Positions 38,205-47,824 of a stretch of DNA of 64,000 nucleotides are shown piece after piece. Both the position numbers and the translations under genes were made by a program. The first letter of the stretch is position 1; the number at the start of each line of letters is the position of its first letter. The DNA comes from Litorilituus lipolyticus (GTDB lineage: Bacteria; Pseudomonadota; Gammaproteobacteria; Enterobacterales; Alteromonadaceae), in NCBI RefSeq assembly GCF_006439335.1, contig NZ_SAWY01000001.1, forward strand, positions 186,001 to 250,000, in the 5' to 3' direction. Below the pieces are notes generated by a model. The model was not told where the DNA came from and searched no databases. It saw only the letters and a list, made by a program, of their open reading frames with translations.

Positions 38205-39277
38205 TAACTAATACCTTGGTTTAGTTCATTACTTTCACGCTTAGTCATGTCTTGGTAATCAATTAACTCACGCAAAACGGTAGTTGCATAACAGCCTGCA
38301 GGTAATGAAAAGCTCACAGTTACAATGTTTTTCGAACTGTCTTGCTCGGTGTTTAAACTAATATCTGCTTGCTCAATGACAATACGAATTCTTCGACGTT
38401 CTTGTTTCAAACCAAATCGTGGTAAACCTGTGGCAAAAGATTGGTGTTGCTCAGCAATATGCTGCTCAAGTTGCATCGGTTGCGCCAAGGTCATTAACTC
38501 ACCAGCTCCCCACATTGGTGCGGTAATATCAATATCATGTTCAGCTAAACGCTTTGCTAATGTTTCATCAACTTCATCAATACAAAATACCGATTGACTA
38601 CCAGAGAGCATTGCGACATCACCCACTTGTATCTCATTGAACAAATTTTCTTGAATACGATGACTAATCACCTCATTAAAAATTAAGGAGCGAGCTGCTG
38701 ATAAATACATGCCGCGTTTTTTCTTATCTTTCACTTTCTGCCCTGAAAACAACGCTTCAGCTCGTTCGATATTTCCGCCATTAATACCAAAGCGCTGTTC
38801 ACCAAAATAGTTTGGTACACCTTGTTCAATGATTTTCAGCCAACGCTGAGAAAGTGATTTAATATCGGTGACATCTCTTAAAATAAGTTCAAAACGATTG
38901 CCCGTTAGCGAACCTGTTCTTAACTTTTTATTGTGACGTTTATATGAAAGAACCTCGACTCCTTCAATGTCCATATCGGTAAGATCATACTCTGTTTTAC
39001 CCGGCACATGAACGCCGAACCACTGCTCTGTTACCGCGAAGCGATCTTTTAATCCAGCATAGGTTACTAAAGGCTCTTTTACTTTAAAGTATTTTGCCAA
39101 CTCACGTGCCACAAAGACTGTGTTTGCGCCAGTTTTGCGAATATGAATATATAAATGTTCTCCTTCTCCACAAGGAGAAAAAGGTAGTTGTTCAAAAACT
39201 TTAAAGTCACTCATGTGACTTCTCAGCAAGCCTGTCGATTCAGGTTTACCATGTAAATAGGCCAATTCTGATGCCAT
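38204..39277 (-). CDS. truD: tRNA pseudouridine synthase D
   Basis: TruD makes pseudouridine 13 in tRNA-Glu. The 357-residue protein has the catalytic D78 in [14 protein letters not shown], the conserved NYFGEQRFG and the TRUD insertion domain (about 155-300). ATG at 39277 has GAGAG upstream. A 96-base gap separates it from ispF. Confidence 0.95.
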   Translation of the reverse strand: MASELAYLHGKPESTGLLRSHMSDFKVFEQLPFSPCGEGEHLYIHIRKTGANTVFVARELAKYFKVKEPLVTYAGLKDRFAVTEQWFGVHVPGKTEYDLTDMDIEGVEVLSYKRHNKKLRTGSLTGNRFELILRDVTDIKSLSQRWLKIIEQGVPNYFGEQRFGINGGNIERAEALFSGQKVKDKKKRGMYLSAARSLIFNEVISHRIQENLFNEIQVGDVAMLSGSQSVFCIDEVDETLAKRLAEHDIDITAPMWGAGELMTLAQPMQLEQHIAEQHQSFATGLPRFGLKQERRRIRIVIEQADISLNTEQDSSKNIVTVSFSLPAGCYATTVLRELIDYQDMTKRESNELNQGIS

Positions 39278-39373
39278 ACTACTCTCTTGAATTTGCGTTA
39301 ATTAGCGCATTATTAATTGATGGGTATGCACTACTCATATGTTTGGTTAAATAATTTTCAGGGTTTAAATGCG

Positions 39374-39856
39374 TTAATCAGTGTCAACTTGATTCAATAA
39401 AACGACGCTATGCACAGCTATGCCTTCCTTTCGCCCCGCATAACCTAACTTTTCAGTGGTAGTCGCTTTCACATTAACTTGCTCTATATTGCACTGTAGA
39501 TCTTCAGCTAAGCAAGTACGCATTTGTAACAAAAAAGGAGCTATTTTAGGGGCTTGTGCAATAATGGTTAAATCAGTATTCCCTATTTGATATTTTTTTT
39601 CAGCCATTAAACTAATCACATGCCTCAGCAAGATGCGACTAGAAATATTTTCATATTGATCATCCGTATCAGGAAAATGATTACCTATATCTCCCATGGC
39701 CAAGGCACCTAAAATAGCATCACATAAAGCATGAATTGCCACATCACCATCTGAGTGAGCAATAAAGCCTTGGCTATAAGGAACCTCAATACCAGCAAGC
39801 ATTAATGGACCGTCGCCACCAAATTTGTGCACATCAAAGCCGTGCCCTATTCTCAT
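39374..39856 (-). CDS. ispF: 2-C-methyl-D-erythritol 2,4-cyclodiphosphate synthase
   Basis: IspF catalyses the fifth step of the MEP isoprenoid pathway. The 160-residue trimeric enzyme shows metal ligands D8 and H10 (GHGFDVH) and H42 ([19 protein letters not shown]), plus the C-terminal [16 protein letters not shown] with the nucleotide-contact region. It overlaps ispD by four bases. Confidence 0.97.
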   Translation of the reverse strand: MRIGHGFDVHKFGGDGPLMLAGIEVPYSQGFIAHSDGDVAIHALCDAILGALAMGDIGNHFPDTDDQYENISSRILLRHVISLMAEKKYQIGNTDLTIIAQAPKIAPFLLQMRTCLAEDLQCNIEQVNVKATTTEKLGYAGRKEGIAVHSVVLLNQVDTD

Positions 39857-40608
39857 GATTGTTCCTTATATTGTTGAGTAATCATCGTCTGACTCTTTTG
39901 CTTATTTAAGATAAATTCAGCGAGCACTAAATCATCTGGGTGAGTAATTTTAATATTTTCATGACTCGCAGATATCAACAAACTCATTAAACCTGCTTGC
40001 TCTATCGCTGAAGATTCATCTGTTATGGCTATTTTCTTTGCTAAAGCACTTTCTATTGCATTAACCAATTGCTCAGTTTTATATAATTGCGGTGTCAAGG
40101 CATGCCACAGCTGCTCCCGCTCAACGGTAGAATCAACAGTGCTAATATTTTTATTGTCTTTTTTACCACGTTTCATGGTGTCTCTAACAGGTGTAGCTAA
40201 TAAGCCACCGCTATCATTCTCTATGCATTGAGAAATTAACCTATCAATATCACTCAATTGCACACAAGGCCTTGCCGCATCGTGAACTAATACCCATGGA
40301 TGCTCACCTGCATTAATAGCACGAAGGCCATTTAACACAGAGTCTACTCGCTCCTTACCACCATCGACTCTGATAATATCATCACGTTGTGCTAGTTCAG
40401 ACTCAGCAAAATACTGATCATCTTCTCCTAACGATAAAATAACTTTTTCGATAAGCGGGTGCGAAAGTAACCTATCCACAGTATGTGCCAAAATAGATTT
40501 ACCGTTTATTGTTAAATACTGTTTGGGGCAGTTGGCTTTCATTCTTTTACCAACGCCTGCGGCAGGAACCACAACAATAAAGCTGTGCTCAGAGAGTTTT
40601 TGGGCCAT
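39853..40608 (-). CDS. ispD: 2-C-methyl-D-erythritol 4-phosphate cytidylyltransferase
   Basis: IspD makes CDP-methylerythritol from MEP and CTP. The 251-residue protein has the CTP loop PAAGVGKRM (15-23), K29 in CPKQY, the conserved [11 protein letters not shown] and TPVRDTMKR, and ends with the usual [12 protein letters not shown]. It carries about 15 extra C-terminal residues. It overlaps ftsB by one base and ispF by four. Confidence 0.97.
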   Translation of the reverse strand: MAQKLSEHSFIVVVPAAGVGKRMKANCPKQYLTINGKSILAHTVDRLLSHPLIEKVILSLGEDDQYFAESELAQRDDIIRVDGGKERVDSVLNGLRAINAGEHPWVLVHDAARPCVQLSDIDRLISQCIENDSGGLLATPVRDTMKRGKKDNKNISTVDSTVEREQLWHALTPQLYKTEQLVNAIESALAKKIAITDESSAIEQAGLMSLLISASHENIKITHPDDLVLAEFILNKQKSQTMITQQYKEQS

Positions 40609-40901
40609 TACTGCGAGCCTTTAGATTTACTTTTGGGGATTATTCTAAAAAATGTTTCATTTTCTTTTATCATCCCTAATTCATTTCGCGCTCTTTCCTC
40701 AATAGCTTCAAGACCTAATTTTAAATCATCGGTATCTGCATAAAGTAATTTATTACGCTGTTTAAGTTTGTCGTTAGATTCTTGTTGACGGGTTACTTCC
40801 TCTTTCAGCGCTAAATAGTCAGGCACACTGTTTTTACCGAACCAGAGTCGGTATTGCAATAGAGCTAACAGAACCAGCAAAACAGCTGTAAATACGCGCA
40901 T
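40608..40901 (-). CDS. ftsB: Cell division protein FtsB
   Basis: FtsB joins FtsL and FtsQ in the divisome. The 97-residue bitopic protein has a short cytoplasmic end, one span (about 3-20), then a coiled coil (about 27-65, YLALKEEVTRQQESNDKLKQ) and the conserved GLEAIEERARNELGMIKENE motif that contacts FtsQ. It is the first gene of the ftsB-ispD-ispF block. Confidence 0.95.
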   Translation of the reverse strand: MRVFTAVLLVLLALLQYRLWFGKNSVPDYLALKEEVTRQQESNDKLKQRNKLLYADTDDLKLGLEAIEERARNELGMIKENETFFRIIPKSKSKGSQ

Positions 40902-40920
40902 AAGAACCTAAATCAGAAAA

Positions 40921-40964
40921 GCATGAATAAGAATGCTAAATTAATGCTCTTATTATACTCATGC
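40921..40964 (-). repeat. Imperfect hairpin upstream of ftsB
   Basis: GCATGA (40921-40926) with TCATGC (40959-40964) and ATAAGA (40927-40932) with TCTTAT (40948-40953) form a stem with a 5-base bulge. It lies between the unknown gene at 41052 and ftsB. It may be a weak terminator or leader structure. Confidence 0.35.
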
Positions 40965-41051
40965 CGTTATAAATTGCGAGTTCAACCCATGGGTTAATAT
41001 TAGGAGTGCAGATAGCTAAACGAGTGAATGATAAAGTCGAATGGATTGACG

Positions 41052-41687
41052 TTATTTCAAGGTCTTTTTAAAGTTTTTCCAGTTGATGTTACAAGACAAT
41101 AATAACTCTCTTAAGCTAGGCATAACAGGTCGTTGTTTCGTTCCTTTTTGCCAACAATGTCCAGAGCATGCCGCTAGCATCATTCTTTTTGTCGGTTTAA
41201 ACAAACAATATTGCGCTTTAGGCAAACCATATGGTTGCTCTTCACAATAGCTAAGGTCAGTTAAATTAAACCAGCCCGCAATGTTAGTTCTGATACGCTT
41301 TTTCTCGCTATCTACGCGATCAATACAGTCCACTATCAAGTGACCATCAACTAAAATAGGAATAACTAACCCTAATGGAATGTCATTCTCTGTATACCAC
41401 TGATTCACTTCTTTAAAGCTTTGCCCTTGATATGGGGGCTTATTGCCCTGCTTTGCTGACCAACTGGCATTTTGAATATCTAACTGCAGTGGACTTTCCA
41501 CTTGTAACATTAAATAGGCTGCTCTATTAATATAATGGGTTAAGCTTTTTAATCGTCCCTGAATAGCCTGAACATTAGGGTAGTTTGCTTGAGCAATAAG
41601 ACGGATCTCACGCTCATACAAGCCATTACAGAGCTCTGCATGATCACTTGAATTTGCATTACCTTGCCACAAGCTAGTTTGCGTCAT
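41052..41687 (-). CDS. Protein of unknown function (211 residues)
   Basis: I do not recognise this protein. It has no signal peptide or membrane span. The C-terminal part carries cysteines (YCEEQPYG, YCLF, ACSGHCWQKG), including a C-x3-C pair followed by basic residues, which might bind metal or nucleic acid. The body is mixed alpha/beta with conserved-looking aromatic and glycine positions (GWFNLTDLSYCEE). It lies between ftsB and a FabH-like gene on the same strand, 68 bases after the latter, and could belong to that group. The reading frame is long and clean, so it is very likely a real gene. Confidence 0.7.
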   Translation of the reverse strand: MTQTSLWQGNANSSDHAELCNGLYEREIRLIAQANYPNVQAIQGRLKSLTHYINRAAYLMLQVESPLQLDIQNASWSAKQGNKPPYQGQSFKEVNQWYTENDIPLGLVIPILVDGHLIVDCIDRVDSEKKRIRTNIAGWFNLTDLSYCEEQPYGLPKAQYCLFKPTKRMMLAACSGHCWQKGTKQRPVMPSLRELLLSCNINWKNFKKTLK

Positions 41688-41755
41688 AAATCCATATCAC
41701 TCAAAACAAGTCAGTTAAAACCAATCACTATAAAAAGACTGCCGCACACATAGTG

Positions 41756-42874
41756 TTATACATATTCTAAAATTAAGCAGCAGGCTGAATAACCAGCGCC
41801 AAAAGAACACAATACCGCCTTATCTGTTGATGCTAAATCGGCTTTATTTTTATGTAACGCAATAATACAACCAGCTGAACTAGTATTGGCATATTCATCA
41901 AGAATTATCGGCGCTTCATTAGCTAATGGCTCACGCGCTAACACTTTTTTTGCGATAAAACTATTCATATTGATATTGGCTTGATGTAAGTACAATCGCT
42001 TTATATCATTGGCTTTCAAATCTACCTTAGCCATTTGTTCACTGATCAATTGACTTACCATAGGTAATACTTCTTTAAATACCTTTCGGCCTTGTTGAAT
42101 AAAGAATTTATCTGCGTCTAAGCTGGTTTCAGGCGTACAAACATTGGTATAGCCCATATTACTACGTATATTATTTGAAAATTGCGTGATAGGTTGTTCT
42201 GCAATAATTTTAAATACATGCTTACCAGTCGCTGTAGATTCATCCTCAATAACACTTGCGGTAGCAACATCACCAAAAATAAAGTGACTGTCTCTATCTT
42301 TATAATTAATTTGTGGTGAAAGTATTTCAGGGTTTATCACTAAAACTGTTTTTGCCGTGCCACTACGGATAGCATTAGCGGCATTGATAATCCCAAAGGT
42401 TGCTGCAGAACAAGCGACTAACATATCAAATGCCCAGCCACCACAACCAAGGGCTTGTTGAATTTCAATTGCCATAGCAGGGTATGAACGCTGAGTATAG
42501 GCACAAGCAACAATAACCAAATCAACATCTGCAGGGGTTTTATTCGCAGCGGCTAAAGCTTCTTTTGCTGCTGCCACACCAATTTCCGCTTGCATTGACA
42601 AGGCTTCATTAGGCCTTTCAACAAAACGTGGTGCCATGATATTTACATCTAAAATATCTTTTTTAGCCATGACATAACGACTTTTGATACCTGAGGCTTT
42701 CTCAATAAAAGCACTATCTGAAGGCGAAAGCGCTTCAAGCTCTCCATTTATAATGGCTTGCTTATTTTCTTCATTGTAGTTTTCTACATATTGATTAAAA
42801 CATTGAACCAATTCATCATTTGAAATACTTTCAGGTGGGGTAAAAAGCCCAGTACCACTTATCACTACTGCCAT
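41756..42874 (-). CDS. FabH-like beta-ketoacyl-ACP synthase III
   Basis: The 372-residue thiolase-fold enzyme has the KAS III triad C155 (LVACSAATFG), H297 (YLHQANIN) and N330 (YANTSSAG). It is about 50 residues longer than housekeeping FabH, with an insertion near 25-70, so it belongs to a FabH2/DarB-like branch rather than standard fatty-acid initiation. It probably condenses an acyl-CoA with malonyl-ACP or a similar pair. It lies 83 bases after an ABC-2 exporter pair on the same strand, hinting that the product or a derivative is exported; that link is inference. No fatty-acid synthesis cluster is nearby. Confidence 0.85.
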   Translation of the reverse strand: MAVVISGTGLFTPPESISNDELVQCFNQYVENYNEENKQAIINGELEALSPSDSAFIEKASGIKSRYVMAKKDILDVNIMAPRFVERPNEALSMQAEIGVAAAKEALAAANKTPADVDLVIVACAYTQRSYPAMAIEIQQALGCGGWAFDMLVACSAATFGIINAANAIRSGTAKTVLVINPEILSPQINYKDRDSHFIFGDVATASVIEDESTATGKHVFKIIAEQPITQFSNNIRSNMGYTNVCTPETSLDADKFFIQQGRKVFKEVLPMVSQLISEQMAKVDLKANDIKRLYLHQANINMNSFIAKKVLAREPLANEAPIILDEYANTSSAGCIIALHKNKADLASTDKAVLCSFGAGYSACCLILEYV

Positions 42875-42957
42875 AGGAGATTCTCAATATTGCTCTATCA
42901 TGCAAAATACTTGCACCGAGTCTATTTTATTTTCAAGGGAAAGTCGATTTATGCAAA

Positions 42958-43998
42958 TCAACGTTCAGTGTTCCAACTAAACAAATACGCACCTAATCCC
43001 AAAAAGATAGTGCTCATTAATAGCATCACATTAATATGATAACTGACATCTGCTAAAGTTGCGCCTTCTGTTATTATCATGCGTGCACCTGCCACCATAT
43101 GAGTTAATGGTAAAAATTGCGCAAGTAATTGCAGTGCTTCTGGGGCACCCTCTAAGCTAAACCAAACCCCTGATAGTAACATCATAGGCCATGAAGTTAA
43201 GTTTAATAAGCCGCCAATAAGCTCTTCACTTTTGCTTCGACTTGCGACCAAAAGCCCTAAGCTAATAAGACAAAATGCGCCTAGAGCTCCAACAATAATT
43301 AAGTCTAAATAGTGACCTAACATATAAAAATCAAAGAAAAAGTTACAGCCTGTATAAACAACTGCTGACATAAACATCACAATAAAAAGTCGTGATATTA
43401 GTTGTGCTGAAACGAATTCAAAAGCTGATAAAGGAGTCGCTTTCAATCGTTTCAAAACTGAATTTTTGCGATAACGAACAATGACATACCCCACGCCAAA
43501 CAAGCAGCTAAACATCATATTCATACCCAGTACACCGGGTAAGACCCAATCAACATAACGAATGCTTTTGCCTGACAGCTGTTTGCGTTCAAAATCATTA
43601 GCTTGTGCTAAAAATATTTTTTCGACTAAATAACTCTTTGAAGAAAGCTCATTGACCCAATAAGCTTTTGACGAGTAATCAATTATTAAATCAAGGGCAT
43701 GGCGGTTTAACTTTCCTTTCGCATCGTCAAGCGCATTGTAGTTAACAAAGTCTATAAACCTTGTCGATAAAAAGCCTTCAGCATTAGTCAGTTGTGTAGC
43801 TTGTGCCTTTTTTGTTTGGGTAAGTTCAGCTCCAATGACCCCCACTTTATAGGCCGAACGTCCATCACCTGAAAATATCATTGACATGCCAAACAGCAAT
43901 AACACAGGAAAAAACAAGTTCCAGCCAAGAGATGATTTATCTCGAAAAAACTCTATATTTCTCGCTTTAAATACGGCAAAAAAACGATGAAAGTTCAT
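42958..43998 (-). CDS. ABC-2 type transporter permease
   Basis: The 346-residue inner-membrane protein has an N-terminal span (about 25-43), a large extracytoplasmic loop (about 45-170) and five more spans. The segment YVIVRYRKNSVLKRLKATPL before the second span is the usual ABC-2 coupling region. It is preceded by AAGGAATTAAT and follows its ATPase by 17 bases. The pair exports an unknown substrate. The fold is that of the drug, lipid or polysaccharide exporters. Confidence 0.88.
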   Translation of the reverse strand: MNFHRFFAVFKARNIEFFRDKSSLGWNLFFPVLLLFGMSMIFSGDGRSAYKVGVIGAELTQTKKAQATQLTNAEGFLSTRFIDFVNYNALDDAKGKLNRHALDLIIDYSSKAYWVNELSSKSYLVEKIFLAQANDFERKQLSGKSIRYVDWVLPGVLGMNMMFSCLFGVGYVIVRYRKNSVLKRLKATPLSAFEFVSAQLISRLFIVMFMSAVVYTGCNFFFDFYMLGHYLDLIIVGALGAFCLISLGLLVASRSKSEELIGGLLNLTSWPMMLLSGVWFSLEGAPEALQLLAQFLPLTHMVAGARMIITEGATLADVSYHINVMLLMSTIFLGLGAYLFSWNTER

Positions 43999-44015
43999 AT
44001 TAATTCCTTAATAGC

Positions 44016-44897
44016 TTATGCTTGCAATGAATGGCCAGTTAACTTTAAAAATAAATCATCTAAGTTAGCCGATTTAACATGTAACCCATCTAAAGCAACT
44101 TTGTGATGCATTAATAGCGCGAGTGTTTTCTCTACATTTGCTGTGGTTATTTCAACGCGATCACTCATAACCTTCCAACCTTGCTCATGAGCAAGTGCCG
44201 TCTCTACTTGAGCTTTGGGTAAATAAATAAATATTTCTTGAAAGTGTTTGCTCAAAAGTTGATGCGGGGTACCTGATTCAATGATTTTTCCCTTATCCAT
44301 AATAACAATATCATCACACAACTGTTCGGCCTCATCCATGTAATGGGTAGTTAACACTATAGTTTTATTCTGCGCTTTAATATTCTTTATTAACTGCCAA
44401 AAATTTCGTCTAGCATGTGGATCTAACCCCGTTGTGGGTTCATCTAAAAAGACAATATTAGGATCATTAATTAAAGCGAGTGCTAATAATAAGCGTTGTC
44501 GTTGTCCCCCCGATAAGAGTCGATTATCGCGATTAAGGAAGTCAGATAAATCGCAAAGCTCTATCAGCTGTTCTTGCTTCAACGTTTTCGTGTAAAACGA
44601 AGAAAACAAGGACAGCGTTTCTTTTACAGTAAGAAAGTCTTGTAAGGCTGTGTGTTGAAATTGGATACCTATTTGTTGAGAGATATTACTGTCTACGGCT
44701 TGCCCCTGATAGTGAACTTGTCCTGATGTCGCTGGAATAATACCTTCCATAATCTCAATGGTAGTCGTTTTACCCGCCCCATTAGGGCCTAATAAACCAA
44801 AGCAATGGCCTTGCGGTACATCAAAACTAACATTATCAACAGCACGAACATCTTTGTAGTGCTTGCTAAGCCCTTGCACACAAATTGCTGCATTCAT
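44016..44897 (-). CDS. ABC transporter ATP-binding protein
   Basis: The 293-residue ATPase of an ABC-2 exporter has Walker A GPNGAGKTT (37-45), Q-loop QFQHTALQ, signature LSGGQ (128-132), Walker B IVFLDEP (148-154) and the H-loop in LTTHYMDEAEQ. The C-terminal 80 residues are the extension common in drug or lipid exporter ATPases. It is the first gene of the ATPase-permease-ketosynthase set; AAGGAAAATAAA precedes the ATG. Confidence 0.92.
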   Translation of the reverse strand: MNAAICVQGLSKHYKDVRAVDNVSFDVPQGHCFGLLGPNGAGKTTTIEIMEGIIPATSGQVHYQGQAVDSNISQQIGIQFQHTALQDFLTVKETLSLFSSFYTKTLKQEQLIELCDLSDFLNRDNRLLSGGQRQRLLLALALINDPNIVFLDEPTTGLDPHARRNFWQLIKNIKAQNKTIVLTTHYMDEAEQLCDDIVIMDKGKIIESGTPHQLLSKHFQEIFIYLPKAQVETALAHEQGWKVMSDRVEITTANVEKTLALLMHHKVALDGLHVKSANLDDLFLKLTGHSLQA

Positions 44898-44966
44898 TTT
44901 ATTTTCCTTACATTTAAAAGACGATATTGAGAACTCACAGAGCTCTATCTTCCATCACGGTTAAAG

Positions 44967-47222
44967 TCAGTGTTGATAATACTTACGGACATAATTGATT
45001 ATCACTTGATTGAGTGCTTTTTTGCCCGGTAAGCTATACTGTTCACACACCTTAGCAATCGTGTTTTTTTGTATTATGCGTGATATTAATATGGACGAAT
45101 TTGCAGTATCTAAATCTTTATCACTCTGTAAAAAGTGTACAAGCCAAAGATAAAGGCTATAAGCACAATGACTATATAACACTTCTTCTTTAACAAATGC
45201 TGTTATTTTTTTCTTATCAAGCTTGCTTAACACAGGTAAATCAGTTGCCTTACAATGTCTAAGTAGTAACAGAGTTAAATCCCTCGATAATCCCTTAAAC
45301 TCATCGAGTAGCAAATGTCTGAAATTATTTGCAAAGTCTAACGCTAAAACTTGCTGAGCCCTTTTGGCATTTTCTGAGAACGGTTGTAACACTAAAGCAG
45401 AGTGTTCACCACTAGCCTTATCTTTATTAAAACCAAGTCTAACGGCTTTAAACCCTTGCTTAAACCAGTAGGAAAGTAACTCATTACTGGCAGCAAAACT
45501 CGATCCAATAAAGTCAGCTTGGCTATTTTTTGCATACTGGCATAGCTGTGTCATAAAAAAAGAGCCAAGTCCCATGTGCTGTATTTCAGGGTGAATAGCA
45601 ATACGCATTACCCTTAAATAGCGATAATTGAAAGCATCCTCCATCGCACAAGAGGTTAACAGCGCTTGAGGTAGAAATTGACTCCTCAAGCGTCTTTTTG
45701 ATTGCTGTACGTCTAGTACATCATCATTACTTAGCTCACCATCTAGTAAGCCACCTTCACTTAATAATAAGCTAACGCCAAGCAGGTGGGATACATTGTC
45801 TATCTTTACACTTAAAGTAAACAATCTAACTTTAGGATTTTCTAGCAGCATTTTCACATCACTAGGTTTAGTTTGATAATGTGCTGAGACAAGAATGGCA
45901 AAAATCTGTGCTAGTTGCTTTTCATTGTGGTAAAGCTTTTGTATATCAACTTGTTCAAAAAGAAGCTGCTCGTCAAGAAATTGTTCTTGTTGTAACTTAC
46001 ATAAACTAACTATTTTTTCATTTAATGTTGGCAAATTAGCATTCAATAAACCTACATCAAACACGAGCTGCTCTAGGGGATCATTTTCAGCCCAGCGTAT
46101 CGGTTTCTCAAGGTGTAACGCGTGCCAATTAGGCGTTAACTGATGCAATATCTTAGTAAATTTTAAGGTAAAACCTCGTCCTGCACCTTCATAGCCATGT
46201 ACCGTGCTGGCAAAAACAGCTCGATGGTATTTTTCTAATAATGCTTGCAGTACATAAACCGGTATACCCGCGGCTTCATCTACCAGCAACAAGCTCAGCT
46301 CATGCTGGTTTTGTATTAAATCATCAATGGCAATAAAATCGACTCTGCCGTTGAGTTCAATCAATTGTGGTAACCGCTCAGTCAACTGTTGAAAAAAAAC
46401 TGATAACGCTTGCTTATCAGGGGCAGTTACGCCAATACGTAATACTTCCTTATTCGCTTTATGGTTAGCCAACATTTGAACACAAGCAATGGCAAGCGCC
46501 GTTGACTTACCTCGGCCTCTATCGGCAGTTAATACTAACGGGCGTTTTCTATGACCTGAGAGTACTTTGCTGATAGCTTTTACCGCAACAAATTGCTGTT
46601 CGTTAGCACAACCTAAATCGGTGGAGTTATTTGCTAAACTTGGGGAAGTAACTAACCCTTCATCAAGCTCTTTGTGGGGTTTTATTACTTCACTGCTTGT
46701 TTGAATTGTCTTTTCACCAAGACCACTTTCACCCTGTTGTTCAGTACCATCTTGCTTAATGTCGTTTTTCTCAATATCGTTTTTCTCAATACCGTTTTGC
46801 TCAATGATGATATGTTGCTTATTTTTTGAAAGATGAGTTAAAAACCGCTGGGTAAACCCTTGCTCCTTCAGTTCAATAGCGCGAGGGATAAACACAAAAC
46901 AAATCCCGCCTGCTTTTAATGTCCCTGACAATGCCGCAAAAGCGTCAAAATTAAATTGGCTATCACTAAAGAAAATGCTATGGCTTTCACGCCCTAAAAA
47001 ATCCCTAAAACGTTTATAAGGTACATTTGCTGTTAATAGCGAACTATCACCATAAATAAAACTGTTAGCATCATCGAGTAACTGTTGTGTTATTGGCGTT
47101 GCAGTTAAAAGAGAATATGCCCACTGCTCTTCCCCCTTGAGTAACACTATGCGTCTATGTGTAGACACCCAAGGTTGATTGACAAATTCAGCTATCCAAG
47201 TAGAAAATTGCTGTGTATTCAT
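44967..47222 (-). CDS. tmcA: tRNA(Met) cytidine acetyltransferase
   Basis: TmcA acetylates the wobble cytidine of elongator tRNA-Met, using ATP and acetyl-CoA. The 751-residue protein has an N-terminal DUF1726-type domain, a helicase-like domain with Walker A TADRGRGKST (232-241) and the DEAAGIP motif, a GNAT domain (IHPEIQHMGLGSFFM) and a C-terminal tRNA-binding region. It is about 80 residues longer than the E. coli enzyme. Much of the excess lies in a linker (about 140-205) with repeated IEKND units encoded by 15-bp tandem repeats. The start is ATG at 47222; a TTG at 47234 is in frame. Confidence 0.93.
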   Translation of the reverse strand: MNTQQFSTWIAEFVNQPWVSTHRRIVLLKGEEQWAYSLLTATPITQQLLDDANSFIYGDSSLLTANVPYKRFRDFLGRESHSIFFSDSQFNFDAFAALSGTLKAGGICFVFIPRAIELKEQGFTQRFLTHLSKNKQHIIIEQNGIEKNDIEKNDIKQDGTEQQGESGLGEKTIQTSSEVIKPHKELDEGLVTSPSLANNSTDLGCANEQQFVAVKAISKVLSGHRKRPLVLTADRGRGKSTALAIACVQMLANHKANKEVLRIGVTAPDKQALSVFFQQLTERLPQLIELNGRVDFIAIDDLIQNQHELSLLLVDEAAGIPVYVLQALLEKYHRAVFASTVHGYEGAGRGFTLKFTKILHQLTPNWHALHLEKPIRWAENDPLEQLVFDVGLLNANLPTLNEKIVSLCKLQQEQFLDEQLLFEQVDIQKLYHNEKQLAQIFAILVSAHYQTKPSDVKMLLENPKVRLFTLSVKIDNVSHLLGVSLLLSEGGLLDGELSNDDVLDVQQSKRRLRSQFLPQALLTSCAMEDAFNYRYLRVMRIAIHPEIQHMGLGSFFMTQLCQYAKNSQADFIGSSFAASNELLSYWFKQGFKAVRLGFNKDKASGEHSALVLQPFSENAKRAQQVLALDFANNFRHLLLDEFKGLSRDLTLLLLRHCKATDLPVLSKLDKKKITAFVKEEVLYSHCAYSLYLWLVHFLQSDKDLDTANSSILISRIIQKNTIAKVCEQYSLPGKKALNQVIINYVRKYYQH
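46758..46802 (-). repeat. 15-bp tandem repeat inside tmcA
   Basis: Three consecutive 15-bp units read on the plus strand as AATGTCGTTTTTCTC, AATATCGTTTTTCTC and AATACCGTTTTGCTC, with part of a fourth. They encode the repeated pentapeptide in the linker between the first two domains of TmcA. Being a multiple of three, changes in copy number would not shift the frame. Confidence 0.8.
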
Positions 47223-47424
47223 AAACAAAGGCAAGAAACAGAAAGAAAAGGGTTAAATCAAGTTTATCAAGCTCTTCAGTTTAAACCAATATCGAACGTT
47301 GTTTAATCAACGAAAAAAAGTAACAAAAAAATAATTGAAAATAACCTTGTATTTGCCTATGTTGATACATATCTATCTTAATTATTTTTTATTAGAACTT
47401 GTTTAAAATGATGAGGCATAAACA

Positions 47425-47637
47425 ATGGTAAATGATATTGATGATGACTTCCCTGAAGAGCTAAATAGTAATGATGAATCTTTAGAGAATACTGATACCA
47501 ATATAGAAAGCAGTACATTAGCGAATAAAAAAGCACAGGAGCAAGCACAAAAGAACTTGTTAGCTCGAAAAAGAATTGATGAATTAATGGAGAAAAAGCG
47601 TTTAAAAGATTTGCTTGATGATAGCGAAGATTGGTAA
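47425..47637 (+). CDS. Small acidic protein, PA3496-like family
   Basis: The 70-residue protein has an acidic, disordered-looking first half (DIDDDFPEELNSNDES) and a basic helical second half (LLARKRIDELMEKKRLKDLL) ending in an acidic DDSEDW tail. The pattern resembles the small PA3496 family of gammaproteobacteria, for which an envelope role has been suggested. GAGGC lies upstream of the ATG and a strong hairpin follows, so it is probably a real single-gene unit. Function is unknown. Confidence 0.7.
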   Translation: MVNDIDDDFPEELNSNDESLENTDTNIESSTLANKKAQEQAQKNLLARKRIDELMEKKRLKDLLDDSEDW

Positions 47638-47665
47638 CCCAATATTCTCCTGAACATTCCTAATG

Positions 47666-47710
47666 CACTACAAGTGAATTAGCCCATAAGCTAATCCCCT
47701 TGTAGTGTTT
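47666..47710 (+). terminator. Nested terminator hairpin after the small acidic protein gene
   Basis: CACTACAAG (47666-47674) pairs with CTTGTAGTG (47699-47707) and, inside, ATTAGC (47678-47683) pairs with GCTAAT (47690-47695). TTT follows the stem. Confidence 0.7.
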
Positions 47711-47824
47711 ATTACCCTTTATTATCTCACTTTCCAATAAACTATTAAGCTAACCTTGCATTCATTGTGTTTAGGCCTAAAATAGCCCTCTACTTAAAGA
47801 GATAGGCTATTACGACCTTACCAT

